Below, piece after piece: positions 26,992 through 35,002 of a stretch of DNA of 64,000 nt. Source of the stretch: Streptomyces melanogenes (GTDB lineage: Bacteria > Actinomycetota > Actinomycetes > Streptomycetales > Streptomycetaceae); assembly GCF_014649795.1 (NCBI RefSeq), contig NZ_BMTS01000007.1, positions 248,001 to 312,000 on the forward strand. The letters are read 5' to 3'. Below the pieces are notes generated by a model. It ran no database searches. It saw only the letters and a program-made list of their open reading frames with translations, and was not told the DNA's origin. The translations under genes and the position numbers were made by a program. Position 1 is the first letter of the stretch, and each line of letters begins with the position of its first letter.

Positions 26992-27322
26992 CGCTTCACT
27001 CTAGTTCTGAGGCGATCTTGCACTCAAACCAGATCTGACGATCAGTCATATCGGTGTGTATTGGCGGAACTTGGGTGGTGTGCCGCCGTGTTGTTGATGG
27101 GTCCGGCAGAGCCGGTCATCCCCGAGTCTGATCCCCGCACTGTCAATCCCCCCGGAAGCGCGAACTATCAGGACGCAGCAGCCCAACGAACACGGAACTG
27201 GCATCCCGTCACAGCCCGGAGCAATTCGATGCAGCCACTATCCAGGTGAACGGCCTTTCAGTTGTGAAGAAAGTGGGCGCCCGCACCCCTACGATGGCTG
27301 AAACACTCCGCGTGGCCATCCA

Positions 27323-27354
27323 GTAACCAGCCAAACTTGGTGTGTAACCAGCCA
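27323..27354 (+). promoter_or_regulatory. 11-bp direct repeat GTAACCAGCCA with 21-bp period
   Basis: Identical copies at 27323-27333 and 27344-27354. The 21-bp period is two helical turns, as expected for an activator or repressor binding one face of the DNA. It lies about 80 bp upstream of the proposed -35, so it does not have classic SARP-site spacing. Confidence 0.45.
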
Positions 27355-27409
27355 GTATTGGCTCAATGTCGCCGCATCCTCTCGCGGGCGGCAATAACTG
27401 GACCTCCAT

Positions 27410-27426
27410 ATTCCATTCATTGGAAT
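27410..27426. promoter_or_regulatory. Small inverted repeat upstream of the RiPP promoter
   Basis: ATTCCA (27410-27415) and TGGAAT (27421-27426) around TTCAT, ending 8 bp before the proposed -35 box. It could bind a dimeric regulator; short enough to be chance. Confidence 0.3.
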
Positions 27427-27434
27427 TTAGTCTC

Positions 27435-27464
27435 TTGATCACGGTCGTTTCTGTGTCATAGCCT
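27435..27464 (+). promoter_or_regulatory. Candidate promoter of the RiPP precursor gene
   Basis: TTGATC (27435-27440) and TAGCCT (27459-27464) with an 18-bp spacer fit a weak vegetative-type promoter (TTGACN and TANNNT). The start point would fall near 27471, giving a leader of about 35 nt before the SD at 27495. Confidence 0.35.
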
Positions 27465-27505
27465 CAAAGGGAAGTGCCAACGGCATCTACCTACGGAGGT
27501 AAACC

Positions 27506-27667
27506 ATGGCAAGCTCCAATGACCGCGCCGCCGCCGACCTCGAATTCCCCGAGGTCGAGGTCCGCGTTTCCCCGGTAGCCGACCGGGCGCGCGCGACCTT
27601 CGCCAAGACCCACGCCCGTCCGAGCGTTCCGGACTTCGCGAAGCTGTTCGCCGACTCGGCGAAGTAG
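27506..27667 (+). CDS. Predicted RiPP precursor peptide, 53 residues
   Basis: A 53-residue peptide too short for most gene callers. It has an unusually good SD (GGAGG at 27495-27499, 6 bp before ATG 27506). The acidic N-terminal half (DLEFPEVEVRVSPVADRA) suits a leader for recognition by modifying enzymes. The C-terminal part (FAKTHARPSVPDFAKLFAD) has one Arg, a His, two FAK units and no Cys, Ser-rich or Trp/Tyr content. It lies directly ahead of a radical SAM/arginase/oxygenase operon, separated by a perfect attenuator hairpin, the usual stoichiometry device for precursor genes. HARP is the best candidate site for Arg-to-Orn conversion. It matches no RiPP precursor class I know. Confidence 0.72.
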   Translation: MASSNDRAAADLEFPEVEVRVSPVADRARATFAKTHARPSVPDFAKLFADSAK

Positions 27668-27704
27668 TCGGGGCGGCAAAGTAAGTTAGCACCGAGTTAT
27701 GGGG

Positions 27705-27744
27705 TTCCGTGTGCATCGAGCTGCGAGGCTCGATGCACACGGAA
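27705..27744 (+). terminator. Perfect 17-bp attenuator hairpin after the precursor gene
   Basis: TTCCGTGTGCATCGAGC (27705-27721) and its exact complement (27728-27744) around loop TGCGAG. It lies 37 bp past the precursor stop and 47 bp before the JmjC gene. Such a stem would trim most transcripts after the precursor and let a fraction run on into the enzyme genes. Confidence 0.75.
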
Positions 27745-27791
27745 TCTGCTCTGCAGGCATTCCATAGCCGTACGAGAGTGATTCAGGGAAT

Positions 27792-29003
27792 ATGACGAAA
27801 CTTGCCTCGCGGTTCGGCCGCGCCCTGTCGGGGGAACTCGGACCGGATTTCTCAACCCATCAGGTCAGTAATGATGTCGTATTCCGGCACCTGGACCCCT
27901 CGCTCCTGGACGACTGCTTCTCATGGGCCGGACTGAACGAGATCCTTTCGCGGGGCTCCGCCGTACCGGCAGACTTCTTTCTGTGCGCCCAGGGAAAGCG
28001 ACTGCCCGAGCACCAGTACACGACGTCCCTGGACGGACACCGGGTCTTCGACCTGCCGCAGGTGTTCGCGCTCATGCGGGCCGGCGCCACATTGATCATC
28101 GATTCCCTGGACCGCATCCATCCAGGTGTCCGCGCCGCGACCGACGACGTCATGCGGATCACCGGCGAGACAGCGGCCTGCAACCTGTTCGTCACCTTCG
28201 ACGACGCGCAGGCCTTCGACAGCCATTTCGACGAGGTCGACACCTTCGTCGTCCAACTCCTCGGAACCAAGCACTGGAAGGTCCACGGGCCGTCCGAAGA
28301 GTTCCCCTTGCCCGAGTACGGCAACAGTGATCCCGTGAACTGCCCGGACACCGTCCTGTTCGAGAAGACCCTGGTGCCGGGGGACGTTATCCACGTGCCC
28401 CGGGGCTGGTGGCACACCGTCCGCGGGGGCGGGGAGACCAGCTTGCACCTCACCTTCACCTTCACCCGCCGCACCGGGTACGACTGGCTGCGCTGGGCCG
28501 CCCGTCAGACCCTGGGCCGGGTCGAGATCCGCGAGAGCCTCGACCGCACCGCCTCGCCCGAAACACACCAGGCCCAGCTGGAACGCATCATCGAGGCGTT
28601 CCTGGCCGAGGCGAAGAACCTGCGCCTGGACGACTTCTTCACCGCGGAACGCCGTGCCTCCGGTGGACGCAACCTGGCGAGCCTGCCCTGGGACGTGAGC
28701 AAGACCCGCCCCTCCGGGGAGGACGTGGTGGAGCTGGTACCCGTCCTGCCTCCGCCGGTCCGCGTAGAGGGGGACCAGGTCATCGTCACGGCCGCCGACC
28801 AGGACTTCGCGCTGCCCGGCGGACACCACCCGGCGATCGAGGCACTCGTCCGGGCCCGCCGACTCACCATCGCCCAACTGGCCGCGCAGGCCGGGGCACC
28901 CGTGACCTCCGTGTCCGCACTCGTGTCGGCGCTGCTGCGCTGCGGGCTGGTCACCGTCTCCGGTGCGGACACCGCCCGTCCGGACAGCGAGGGCGACCGG
29001 TGA
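27792..29003 (+). CDS. JmjC-like Fe(II)/2OG oxygenase (ROXA/cupin_4 type)
   Basis: A 403-residue protein. The N-terminal 250 residues form a JmjC double-stranded beta helix with the metal triad in FDSHFDEVDTFVVQLLG (HxD near residue 146-148) and VIHVPRGWWHTV (second His near 201). The 'G+KHWKVH' strand is typical of ribosomal oxygenase-like enzymes that hydroxylate peptide Arg or His. The C-terminal part includes a winged-helix-like segment (RRLTIAQLAAQAGAPVTSV), as in ROXA/YcfD proteins. As first enzyme of the RiPP operon it probably hydroxylates the precursor. ATG 27792 follows AGGGAA; its stop overlaps the next start. Confidence 0.85.
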   Translation: MTKLASRFGRALSGELGPDFSTHQVSNDVVFRHLDPSLLDDCFSWAGLNEILSRGSAVPADFFLCAQGKRLPEHQYTTSLDGHRVFDLPQVFALMRAGATLIIDSLDRIHPGVRAATDDVMRITGETAACNLFVTFDDAQAFDSHFDEVDTFVVQLLGTKHWKVHGPSEEFPLPEYGNSDPVNCPDTVLFEKTLVPGDVIHVPRGWWHTVRGGGETSLHLTFTFTRRTGYDWLRWAARQTLGRVEIRESLDRTASPETHQAQLERIIEAFLAEAKNLRLDDFFTAERRASGGRNLASLPWDVSKTRPSGEDVVELVPVLPPPVRVEGDQVIVTAADQDFALPGGHHPAIEALVRARRLTIAQLAAQAGAPVTSVSALVSALLRCGLVTVSGADTARPDSEGDR

Positions 29004-29956
29004 CGGCCCCCATCCGCCCAGGCCTGGGCGCACTCGGGTTTCCCTCCGTCGACCTGGACGCCGTGCTCACCGGGGAACTGACCGCCGACGCCGTCATTTT
29101 GGGACTGCCCTTCGACGCCGGAGTGCCAGGCGTTCCCGGTCAGCGACACGGCCCGGAGATCTTCCGCAAGCTCAGCCCCGCCCACAGCTGGACGGTTGAC
29201 GAGAACGGCGCACTGGGCGGCGTGATCGACCCGGTGAATCGGGGCACGGTGCTGTCCGGCCGCAGGGTGTTCGACATAGGGGACCTGGGCTCGGTGCCGA
29301 TCGATCCACGGATCGGCCGCGGCACCTACTACAAGACCCTCACCCGCCTTTCGGAACAGCTCGCCGAAACGGGCGCCCTTCCCGTCTTCATCGGCGGCGA
29401 CCACAGCCTCTCGGCACCGGCGGCCACCGGAGCCGGGCTCGTGCACGGCCCCCTGCGATTCACCTGCTTCGACGCGCACTGCGACTTCAGCGCCCGGCCC
29501 ATGCCGGACGCCACCGACATCACACACGCGGACTTCCTCGGCCACCTGCTCCAGGCCGGCACGATCTCGGACGCGGAGCTGTACGGCGTACGCACGTATC
29601 TGCCCGCCGACTGCGGTCCGCTGCCGGACACCCTGCGCTGCGCCTACGCCTACCCGTACGGCCCGACCCCGGACCGGGACGACCGGCCGACGTACCTGTC
29701 GATCGACCTGGACGTCATCGAGCCGGCGGACTTCCCGGCCACCGGACATCCGGAGGCCGGCGGCTACCGGCTGCGGGAACTGCTCGCCGCGGTCGAGCAC
29801 GTCTGCCGTACGCGGCGGGTGGTGGCGGTGGACATCGTCGAGGCGCTCCAGGACGACCGGGAGAACCGGGCCACCAGCGCAACGGTCTCGGCCCTGGTCA
29901 TGACATGCCTACGGGCACTGCTCGAACACCCTCGGGAACGGGAGACAACCGGATGA
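29000..29956 (+). CDS. Arginase-family hydrolase, probable peptide arginase
   Basis: A 318-residue ureohydrolase-fold protein. All six Mn ligands are visible: FIGGDHSLS (His, near residue 133), CFDAHCDFS (Asp, His, Asp, near 157) and YLSIDLDVIEP (two Asp, near 234). The guanidinium-recognising Glu is kept in VAVDIVEALQD near 280. The canonical DPxxxP tail of the third motif is EPADFP here. In its place inside a RiPP operon it most likely turns a peptidyl Arg into ornithine, as OspR does in landornamide and the arginase does in enteropeptin; free-arginine or agmatine hydrolysis is the alternative. The start is GTG 29000, overlapping the previous stop. Confidence 0.83.
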   Translation: MTAPIRPGLGALGFPSVDLDAVLTGELTADAVILGLPFDAGVPGVPGQRHGPEIFRKLSPAHSWTVDENGALGGVIDPVNRGTVLSGRRVFDIGDLGSVPIDPRIGRGTYYKTLTRLSEQLAETGALPVFIGGDHSLSAPAATGAGLVHGPLRFTCFDAHCDFSARPMPDATDITHADFLGHLLQAGTISDAELYGVRTYLPADCGPLPDTLRCAYAYPYGPTPDRDDRPTYLSIDLDVIEPADFPATGHPEAGGYRLRELLAAVEHVCRTRRVVAVDIVEALQDDRENRATSATVSALVMTCLRALLEHPRERETTG

Positions 29957-31674
29957 GCACGGGCACGACGGCGGACACGGCGCCGCAGACGGCCACCCCC
30001 GGCGAGGAGGGGGCCGACGGCACGGGCATCCGCTCCCTGCACGGCTGGCAGCGGCAGCTGATCGCGGAGCACGACCGGCCCGCCCTGCGCACGCACGGAG
30101 CGACCGTCACCGGCGTCAACGCCGGGGAGCGCGATGTCACGATCCGCGTCCACCAGGGCCGCACCTGGATCTACAAGGTGTGGCAGGGAGACCGCGGCCA
30201 GGACACCCACCACCTCTACACCCCCGTCACCGGCCGGATCCATGCCATCGGCCCGGACGAGGCGGAGTTCCTCCAGGCGGAGGACTGGTCAGCGGTACCG
30301 GCCGCGGTGATCAGGCGTCTGACGTCCCTGGTCATGCCGTTCGAGGAGTCCGGCTGGCAGTTCCCGGAACTCCCCGCCGACGCGCGGGTGGACACACCGC
30401 GCGTCCGTGTCCTGATGCTCAACCCCACCGAGCAGTGCAACATCCGCTGCACATACTGCTACTACGGCGGCGCCTACGCCGACACCCGCCCCCACCAGAC
30501 CGCATCGCCGCAGGCGGACATGGTGAAGGCCGCCATCGACCTGTTCGTGACGGACGAGGAGAAACTGGATTCCGCCCCCCGGGCCGTGTACTTCTTCGGC
30601 GGGGAACCACTCCTCGCGTTCGAGGAACTGAAGAAGGCCGTGCTGGCTCTGGAGGAACGCAAGCGCGAGGTGGGAGCCCGCCTGGAGAACCTCGTCCTCC
30701 AGGTGAACTCCAACGGCATGCTGCTGACCCCGAAGATCGTCGATTTCCTCGTCGAGCACGACATCTATCTCAACATCTCGATCGACGGCCCCAACCACGA
30801 CCGCTACCGCGTCGACCGACGGGGCAAGGGCACGCACGACCGGGTGCGCGAGCGCACCGACTGGCTCGCCGAGAACTGGCCCGAGTACTTCTCCACACGG
30901 GTCGCCCTCATCTGCGTCCTGTCGGCGCCACTCGACGCGGCTGCTCTCTACCGGTACTTCTCCGAATGGCCCACCGCTCACCGCGCCCTGGCGTGGGACT
31001 TCGACCTGTTGCTGCCGGGCGGTGAGCAGTCCTACGCGGACTTCGAGCAGATATTCGGCGAGCAGCGCCGGGTGTGGGACCTCTTCGTACGCTCCCACCA
31101 CCAGACGTACGAGGAGCGCGAGCAGTCGGGTCGCTACCACTTCGCCTTCAGCCACGGCTTCCTGCACCGCTCGTTCCACCGGGTGCTGAACCAGCCGGAG
31201 CGCGACGGCGGTGCGCGCCTCAGGCATCTGCTCGGCATGCAACTGATACCCGGGAACGAATACTTGGTCCTCGGATCCGACGGTACGCTCTACTCCTCCT
31301 ACGAGTACCAGTCCCCGGATTTCGCTGTCGGCCACACCGACCGGGGAGTCGACCCGATGGCCGGACCCGAGCAGCTCGCCATGTTCCGCGACTCCGTCGA
31401 GGCCGGTTCCTGCACCACGTGCTGGGCGGCTCCCCTATGCACGGTCACGGTGCCCGAGGCCCCCTTCCGGCGATCGGACTCCGCGGAGGCGGCGCGCGAG
31501 AAGGTGACGGCCAAGCGGGCACGGTGCATGTCGGAGCGGGAGAACCTCCAGCAGGCGCTGCGCGCCCGCGTCGACATCGAGCAGGAGTACGGGGACGAGG
31601 CCCTGGACGGGCACCGCGACGACTGGAGCCGTCAGCGGATGGAGGTGGCCCGTGTCGATCCCTTCTACGCCTGA
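29953..31674 (+). CDS. Radical SAM peptide-modifying enzyme with incomplete SPASM
   Basis: A 573-residue enzyme. Residues 25-150 are a separate N-terminal domain (LHGWQRQLIAEH, WIYKVWQGDRG, HHLYTPVTGRIHAIG) of the kind found in precursor-binding maturases. The radical SAM core follows: [4Fe-4S] motif NPTEQCNIRCTYCYY near residue 160, then VYFFGGEPLLAF near 217. The C-terminal SPASM-like region has CTTCWAAPLC near 485 and a further RC near 520, but not the usual GGC, so its auxiliary cluster may be atypical. Such enzymes install C-C, C-O, thioether or D-epimer changes; with no Cys in the precursor, thioethers are excluded. ATG 29953 overlaps the arginase stop. Confidence 0.88.
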   Translation: MSTGTTADTAPQTATPGEEGADGTGIRSLHGWQRQLIAEHDRPALRTHGATVTGVNAGERDVTIRVHQGRTWIYKVWQGDRGQDTHHLYTPVTGRIHAIGPDEAEFLQAEDWSAVPAAVIRRLTSLVMPFEESGWQFPELPADARVDTPRVRVLMLNPTEQCNIRCTYCYYGGAYADTRPHQTASPQADMVKAAIDLFVTDEEKLDSAPRAVYFFGGEPLLAFEELKKAVLALEERKREVGARLENLVLQVNSNGMLLTPKIVDFLVEHDIYLNISIDGPNHDRYRVDRRGKGTHDRVRERTDWLAENWPEYFSTRVALICVLSAPLDAAALYRYFSEWPTAHRALAWDFDLLLPGGEQSYADFEQIFGEQRRVWDLFVRSHHQTYEEREQSGRYHFAFSHGFLHRSFHRVLNQPERDGGARLRHLLGMQLIPGNEYLVLGSDGTLYSSYEYQSPDFAVGHTDRGVDPMAGPEQLAMFRDSVEAGSCTTCWAAPLCTVTVPEAPFRRSDSAEAAREKVTAKRARCMSERENLQQALRARVDIEQEYGDEALDGHRDDWSRQRMEVARVDPFYA

Positions 31675-32434
31675 CGCATCCGCCGACGCGGCCGACGCCG
31701 ACCTCCCGGCCCTGCTGTGCGGAGCCGAACCGGCCCTGCTGCGGGGAGCAGGCCGCCACTGGCCGATCTTCGCCGCGCTGAGCGAGGAGAACCTACGGGC
31801 CCGCGCGGACCGCCTGGTCGAGGCCGAGGACCGGGACCGCCGCCCGGTGACGGTGTCCCTCACCGAGGTCCTCGACGACATGCGGGCCACCCGCCCGCGG
31901 GGGCTGTACCTGCGCCACCAGTCGGTGTCACGGTTCGACCCCGCGCTGCCGACGCTCGTACCGAAGGAGGTACGGCGTCTCAACTGGCTGCTGGCCCTGG
32001 AACCCGACGCGCGCCCGGACTGGAGCTGGCTGATGATCGGCGCCGCGGGCACGAGCTCGCCCGTGCACGTCGATGTGATGGCGAGCGCCGCCTGGAACCT
32101 GCTCTGCGCCGGCACCAAGCGGTGGACCTTCCACCCGCCGAAACGGGCCGAGGAGTGGCGGCTGCTCCCGCCCGAGTGCGCGAGGGGCACCCATGACTCC
32201 CCGCCCCGCGAGTTCATCCAGGAGCCCGGCGACATCGTCGTCACCCCCAGCGGCTGGGCCCACGAGGTGCACAACCTCACCGGCTCGATCGCCGTCACCA
32301 GCAACTTCATCAACCGTTCCAACCTGGACTTCGCCCTGCGGTACTTCAGCCTGATCGGCGACACCGACGCGCACGACGTGCTCGTCGCCGTCGGCGCGGC
32401 CTTCACCCAGCACGGGGAAGGCGGTGGCCGTTGA
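31652..32434 (+). CDS. Second JmjC/cupin-like oxygenase
   Basis: A 260-residue protein with a JmjC-type core: DWSWLMIGAAGTSSPVHVD gives the HxD pair near residue 137, the KRWTFHPP strand follows and the second His lies in VVTPSGWAHEVHNL near 205. INRSNLDFALRYF ends the fold. It resembles JMJD6/cupin_8 hydroxylases and is distinct from the first JmjC protein, which is larger and carries a winged-helix tail. It probably hydroxylates a different residue of the peptide. The GTG at 31652 lies inside the end of the radical SAM gene with GGAGG at 31641-31645, so translation is coupled. Confidence 0.82.
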   Translation: MSIPSTPDASADAADADLPALLCGAEPALLRGAGRHWPIFAALSEENLRARADRLVEAEDRDRRPVTVSLTEVLDDMRATRPRGLYLRHQSVSRFDPALPTLVPKEVRRLNWLLALEPDARPDWSWLMIGAAGTSSPVHVDVMASAAWNLLCAGTKRWTFHPPKRAEEWRLLPPECARGTHDSPPREFIQEPGDIVVTPSGWAHEVHNLTGSIAVTSNFINRSNLDFALRYFSLIGDTDAHDVLVAVGAAFTQHGEGGGR

Positions 32435-33216
32435 GCGGGCACGACCTGCCGTTCGAGCTGCCCGCCGTCGGCCTCGGCACCTGGCAGATGTGGGGCCGGG
32501 CCGCCGAGCGGGGCGTCTGCGACGCGATCGAGCTCGGCTACCGGCTGATCGACACGGCCGCCGCCTACCAGAACGAGGAGGCGGTCGGCGCGGGCATCCG
32601 CAGCAGCGGAATCGACCCCGGCGAGCTCCTGGTCGTCACCAAGTTCCCCGAGGAGGACGCGGGCCGCGAACGAGAAATCCTGCGCACCAGCCTCGACCTC
32701 CTCGGCGTCGAGCGCATTGACCTGTGGCTCGTCCACGCCCCGCTGGACGCGGCGGGATCACTGCGGATCTGGGAGCGGTTCGTCGAAGCGCATGAGGAAG
32801 GGCTGGTCCGCGCCATCGGCGTGAGCAACTTCCTTCCGGAGCAGGTGGACGACCTGGTCAGGGCGTCCGGAGTGGTCCCGGCGGTGAACCAGATCGCCTT
32901 CGGCCCGCACTACTACGACGCGGACGTCGCCCCGCACCACGCGGCGCACGGCATCGTGCTCCAGGCCCACAGCCCCTTCAGCGAGAACAACCTGGCCCAC
33001 CCCGTGCTCCGGGCGATCGCCGACAGGCACGGGTGCACGGTGCGCCAGGTCCTGCTGCGCTGGCACCGGGCGCATGGCGTCTCGGCCGTCGTCAAATCCG
33101 TCTCCCGTACCCACCTGACCGAGAACCTGGACGCCGCCGGCCACCCGCTCGCCCCCGCGGACGTGGCGGCCCTCGACCGTCTGGGCTTCAACCCCACCCC
33201 GGGACAGCGAGCATGA
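32431..33216 (+). CDS. Aldo/keto reductase
   Basis: A 261-residue NADPH-dependent TIM-barrel oxidoreductase. The catalytic tetrad is visible: Asp in GYRLIDTAAAYQNE and its Tyr (near residues 41-46), Lys in LLVVTKFPEE near 71 and His in LWLVHAPLD near 101. GVSNFLPEQVDDL and VVKSVSRTHLTENL match the AKR cofactor segments. In the RiPP operon it would reduce a carbonyl formed on the peptide, for example after oxidative cleavage or hydroxylation, which is unusual for RiPP loci. The start appears to be TTG at 32431, overlapping the TGA of the previous gene; no ATG or GTG lies in frame before GLGTWQ. Confidence 0.85.
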   Translation: MSGHDLPFELPAVGLGTWQMWGRAAERGVCDAIELGYRLIDTAAAYQNEEAVGAGIRSSGIDPGELLVVTKFPEEDAGREREILRTSLDLLGVERIDLWLVHAPLDAAGSLRIWERFVEAHEEGLVRAIGVSNFLPEQVDDLVRASGVVPAVNQIAFGPHYYDADVAPHHAAHGIVLQAHSPFSENNLAHPVLRAIADRHGCTVRQVLLRWHRAHGVSAVVKSVSRTHLTENLDAAGHPLAPADVAALDRLGFNPTPGQRA

Positions 33217-34187
33217 GAGTTCACCTAGACGCCGTACAGCGCTCCTATCACGTACGGCGCCGCCCGGAGACGGGTTCGAGGCTGACCCGGCTCGTCCGCC
33301 GTGAACGCAGTGAGGTCGAGGCCCTGCGCGGCATCGACCTGCGCATCGAACCGGGTGAGTCCGTCGGCTACATCGGGCTCAACGGCGCGGGCAAGTCCAC
33401 GACGATGAAACTGGTCTCCGGCATCCTGGCCCCGACGGCCGGCCGGGTCACCGTGGACGGCCGGGACCCGCACCGCGAGCGCCGCGCCCTCTCCGCCGAC
33501 CTCGGATATCTGGCGGCCCAGCGCGCCAGCCTCTGGTGGGACCTGCCCGTCAAGGACTCCTATGAACTCATCCGGCGCGTCTACGGGATCGAACCGGCCC
33601 TGTTCCGCCGCCGCCGCGAGGAGCTGGTGGCCCGGCTCGACATCGGCAAGCACCTCAACACCCCGGTACGCGAACTGTCCCTCGGCAACAGGACCCGTGC
33701 CGAGCTCGTCGGGACCCTGCTCCACGCGCCGAGGCTGCTGCTCCTGGACGAGCCGACGATCGGGCTCGACATCTTCGCGCGCGAGGCCATCTGCGGCCTC
33801 CTCAAGGACATCCGCGAGACCAGCGCGCCCACCATCGTGATGGCCAGCCACGACCTGCGGGACGTGGAAGCCGTCTGCGACCGCATCGTCATGATCGACG
33901 CGGGCCGGCTCGTGCACGACGGCAAGATCGCCGAACTGCGCGGGCTCGGCGGCGGTACCCGCCGCCTGGTCGTCCACCACGCCGAGGGCCATGTGCTGCC
34001 CTCCGCGCCCGGTCTCGTCCCGGTCAGGACGGCCGCCAGGACCGTCACCACCTTCGAGTACGCCCAGGGCGACCTCCCCCCGGAGATACTCTCCGCCCTC
34101 TTCTCCGATCCACTGGTCGACGACGTCCAGCTGGAGGCGCCGAGCCTGGAACAGCTCATCAAGACCCTCTACCGGAAGGCCGGCTGA
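33213..34187 (+). CDS. ABC transporter ATPase of the RiPP operon
   Basis: A 324-residue ATPase: Walker A YIGLNGAGKSTTMKLV near residue 53, Q-loop LGYLAAQRASLWWDLP near 100, signature RELSLGNRTRAELVGTLL near 152 (LSLGN form), Walker B LLLLDEPTIGLDIFA near 179 and H-loop MASHDLRDVEAVCDR near 211. The first 40 residues (YHVRRRPETGSRLTRLVRR) are the N-terminal extension seen in ATPases that pair with ABC2_membrane_6 permeases. It forms an exporter with the next two genes, probably for the mature peptide or for immunity. ATG 33213 overlaps the AKR stop. Confidence 0.9.
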   Translation: MRVHLDAVQRSYHVRRRPETGSRLTRLVRRERSEVEALRGIDLRIEPGESVGYIGLNGAGKSTTMKLVSGILAPTAGRVTVDGRDPHRERRALSADLGYLAAQRASLWWDLPVKDSYELIRRVYGIEPALFRRRREELVARLDIGKHLNTPVRELSLGNRTRAELVGTLLHAPRLLLLDEPTIGLDIFAREAICGLLKDIRETSAPTIVMASHDLRDVEAVCDRIVMIDAGRLVHDGKIAELRGLGGGTRRLVVHHAEGHVLPSAPGLVPVRTAARTVTTFEYAQGDLPPEILSALFSDPLVDDVQLEAPSLEQLIKTLYRKAG

Positions 34188-35002
34188 TGGGGCGGACGCG
34201 CCATTCCCTGCGCCCGCATCTGGCCGTGGCCCACATGCAGCTCAGGCTCTCCTTCCACTACAGGACCCGAGCCTTCTCGCAAGGGGTCGGTGCCCTCCTG
34301 CTCATCGGCCTCCAGGCCGCGTTGTGGACGGCGGTGTATTCGGGCGCCGGGGACGACACTCCCGCCGGTTGGCTGAGCCTTCGCCAGACCATGGTCTACG
34401 CCGCGGCGGGCACCATCTGGGTGCTGTGCCTGCCCAACCTCGGCCTCGCACGCCAGCTCGAGGCCAAGATCAGGGACGGTCGGATCACCACCGAACTCCT
34501 CATGCCGCTGGGCTTCTTCAGCCAGTGGTTCTCCGTCGCGGTCGGCCGCACCCTGGGCATCACCGCACTGGTGGGCGTGCCCTCGGCGCTCGTCGGCGGT
34601 GCACTCCTGCTGCCCTTCGACCTCGATGCCGACTACGCCCTCCAGCTCGCCCTCACCAGTGCCATCGCCTTCGTCATCCTCTTCAACCTCAGCTACATGA
34701 TCGGGCTTTCGGCGTTCTTCATCCGCCGCGTCGAGGGCCTCAACGAGGTACGCGAAGCACTGCTGCTCCTGCTGGGAGGGTCAATGATGCCGATCTCCCT
34801 CTATCCCGCAACCCTGCGCGACGCGGTGGTGTGGACCCCGTTCGCACACGGCTTCTACACCCCCCTCGGCACCCTGGTGAAGGACCCCTTCGTCGACGCA
34901 CACGTCATCGTCATCGGGCTGGCCTGGTCCGCGCTCTTGACCGCGGCCAGCGCCCTGTGCACCTGGAGCAGCCTGCGTAGGCTGGTGATCGCCGGTGGCT
35001 GA
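34187..35002 (+). CDS. ABC-2 family permease 1
   Basis: A 271-residue inner-membrane protein with six hydrophobic helices (for example VGALLLIGLQAALWTAV, TLGITALVGVPSALVGGAL, LQLALTSAIAFVILFNLSY). The soluble start LAVAHMQLRLSFHYRTRAF is typical of ABC2_membrane_6 (YadH-unrelated, DUF990-type) permeases that occur as unlike pairs with one ATPase. ATG 34187 shares its first base with the preceding stop. Exports the product of the locus by inference. Confidence 0.85.
   Translation: MGRTRHSLRPHLAVAHMQLRLSFHYRTRAFSQGVGALLLIGLQAALWTAVYSGAGDDTPAGWLSLRQTMVYAAAGTIWVLCLPNLGLARQLEAKIRDGRITTELLMPLGFFSQWFSVAVGRTLGITALVGVPSALVGGALLLPFDLDADYALQLALTSAIAFVILFNLSYMIGLSAFFIRRVEGLNEVREALLLLLGGSMMPISLYPATLRDAVVWTPFAHGFYTPLGTLVKDPFVDAHVIVIGLAWSALLTAASALCTWSSLRRLVIAGG

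Larger units (their letters stand above)
26992..27505. other. 514-bp divergent intergenic region before the RiPP locus
   Basis: No gene is seen on either strand. The right half (27250-27480) is AT-richer than the rest of the window. It holds an 11-bp direct repeat (27323-27354), a small inverted repeat (27410-27426) and a promoter candidate (27435-27464), each listed separately. This is the regulatory region of the RiPP operon, and its left end must hold the promoter of the PH-domain pair. Confidence 0.6.

Noticed and set aside
27506..27667. Lanthipeptide, sactipeptide or thiopeptide precursor
   Set aside because: The peptide has no Cys, few Ser/Thr in the second half, and no LanB/LanC or YcaO gene is nearby.
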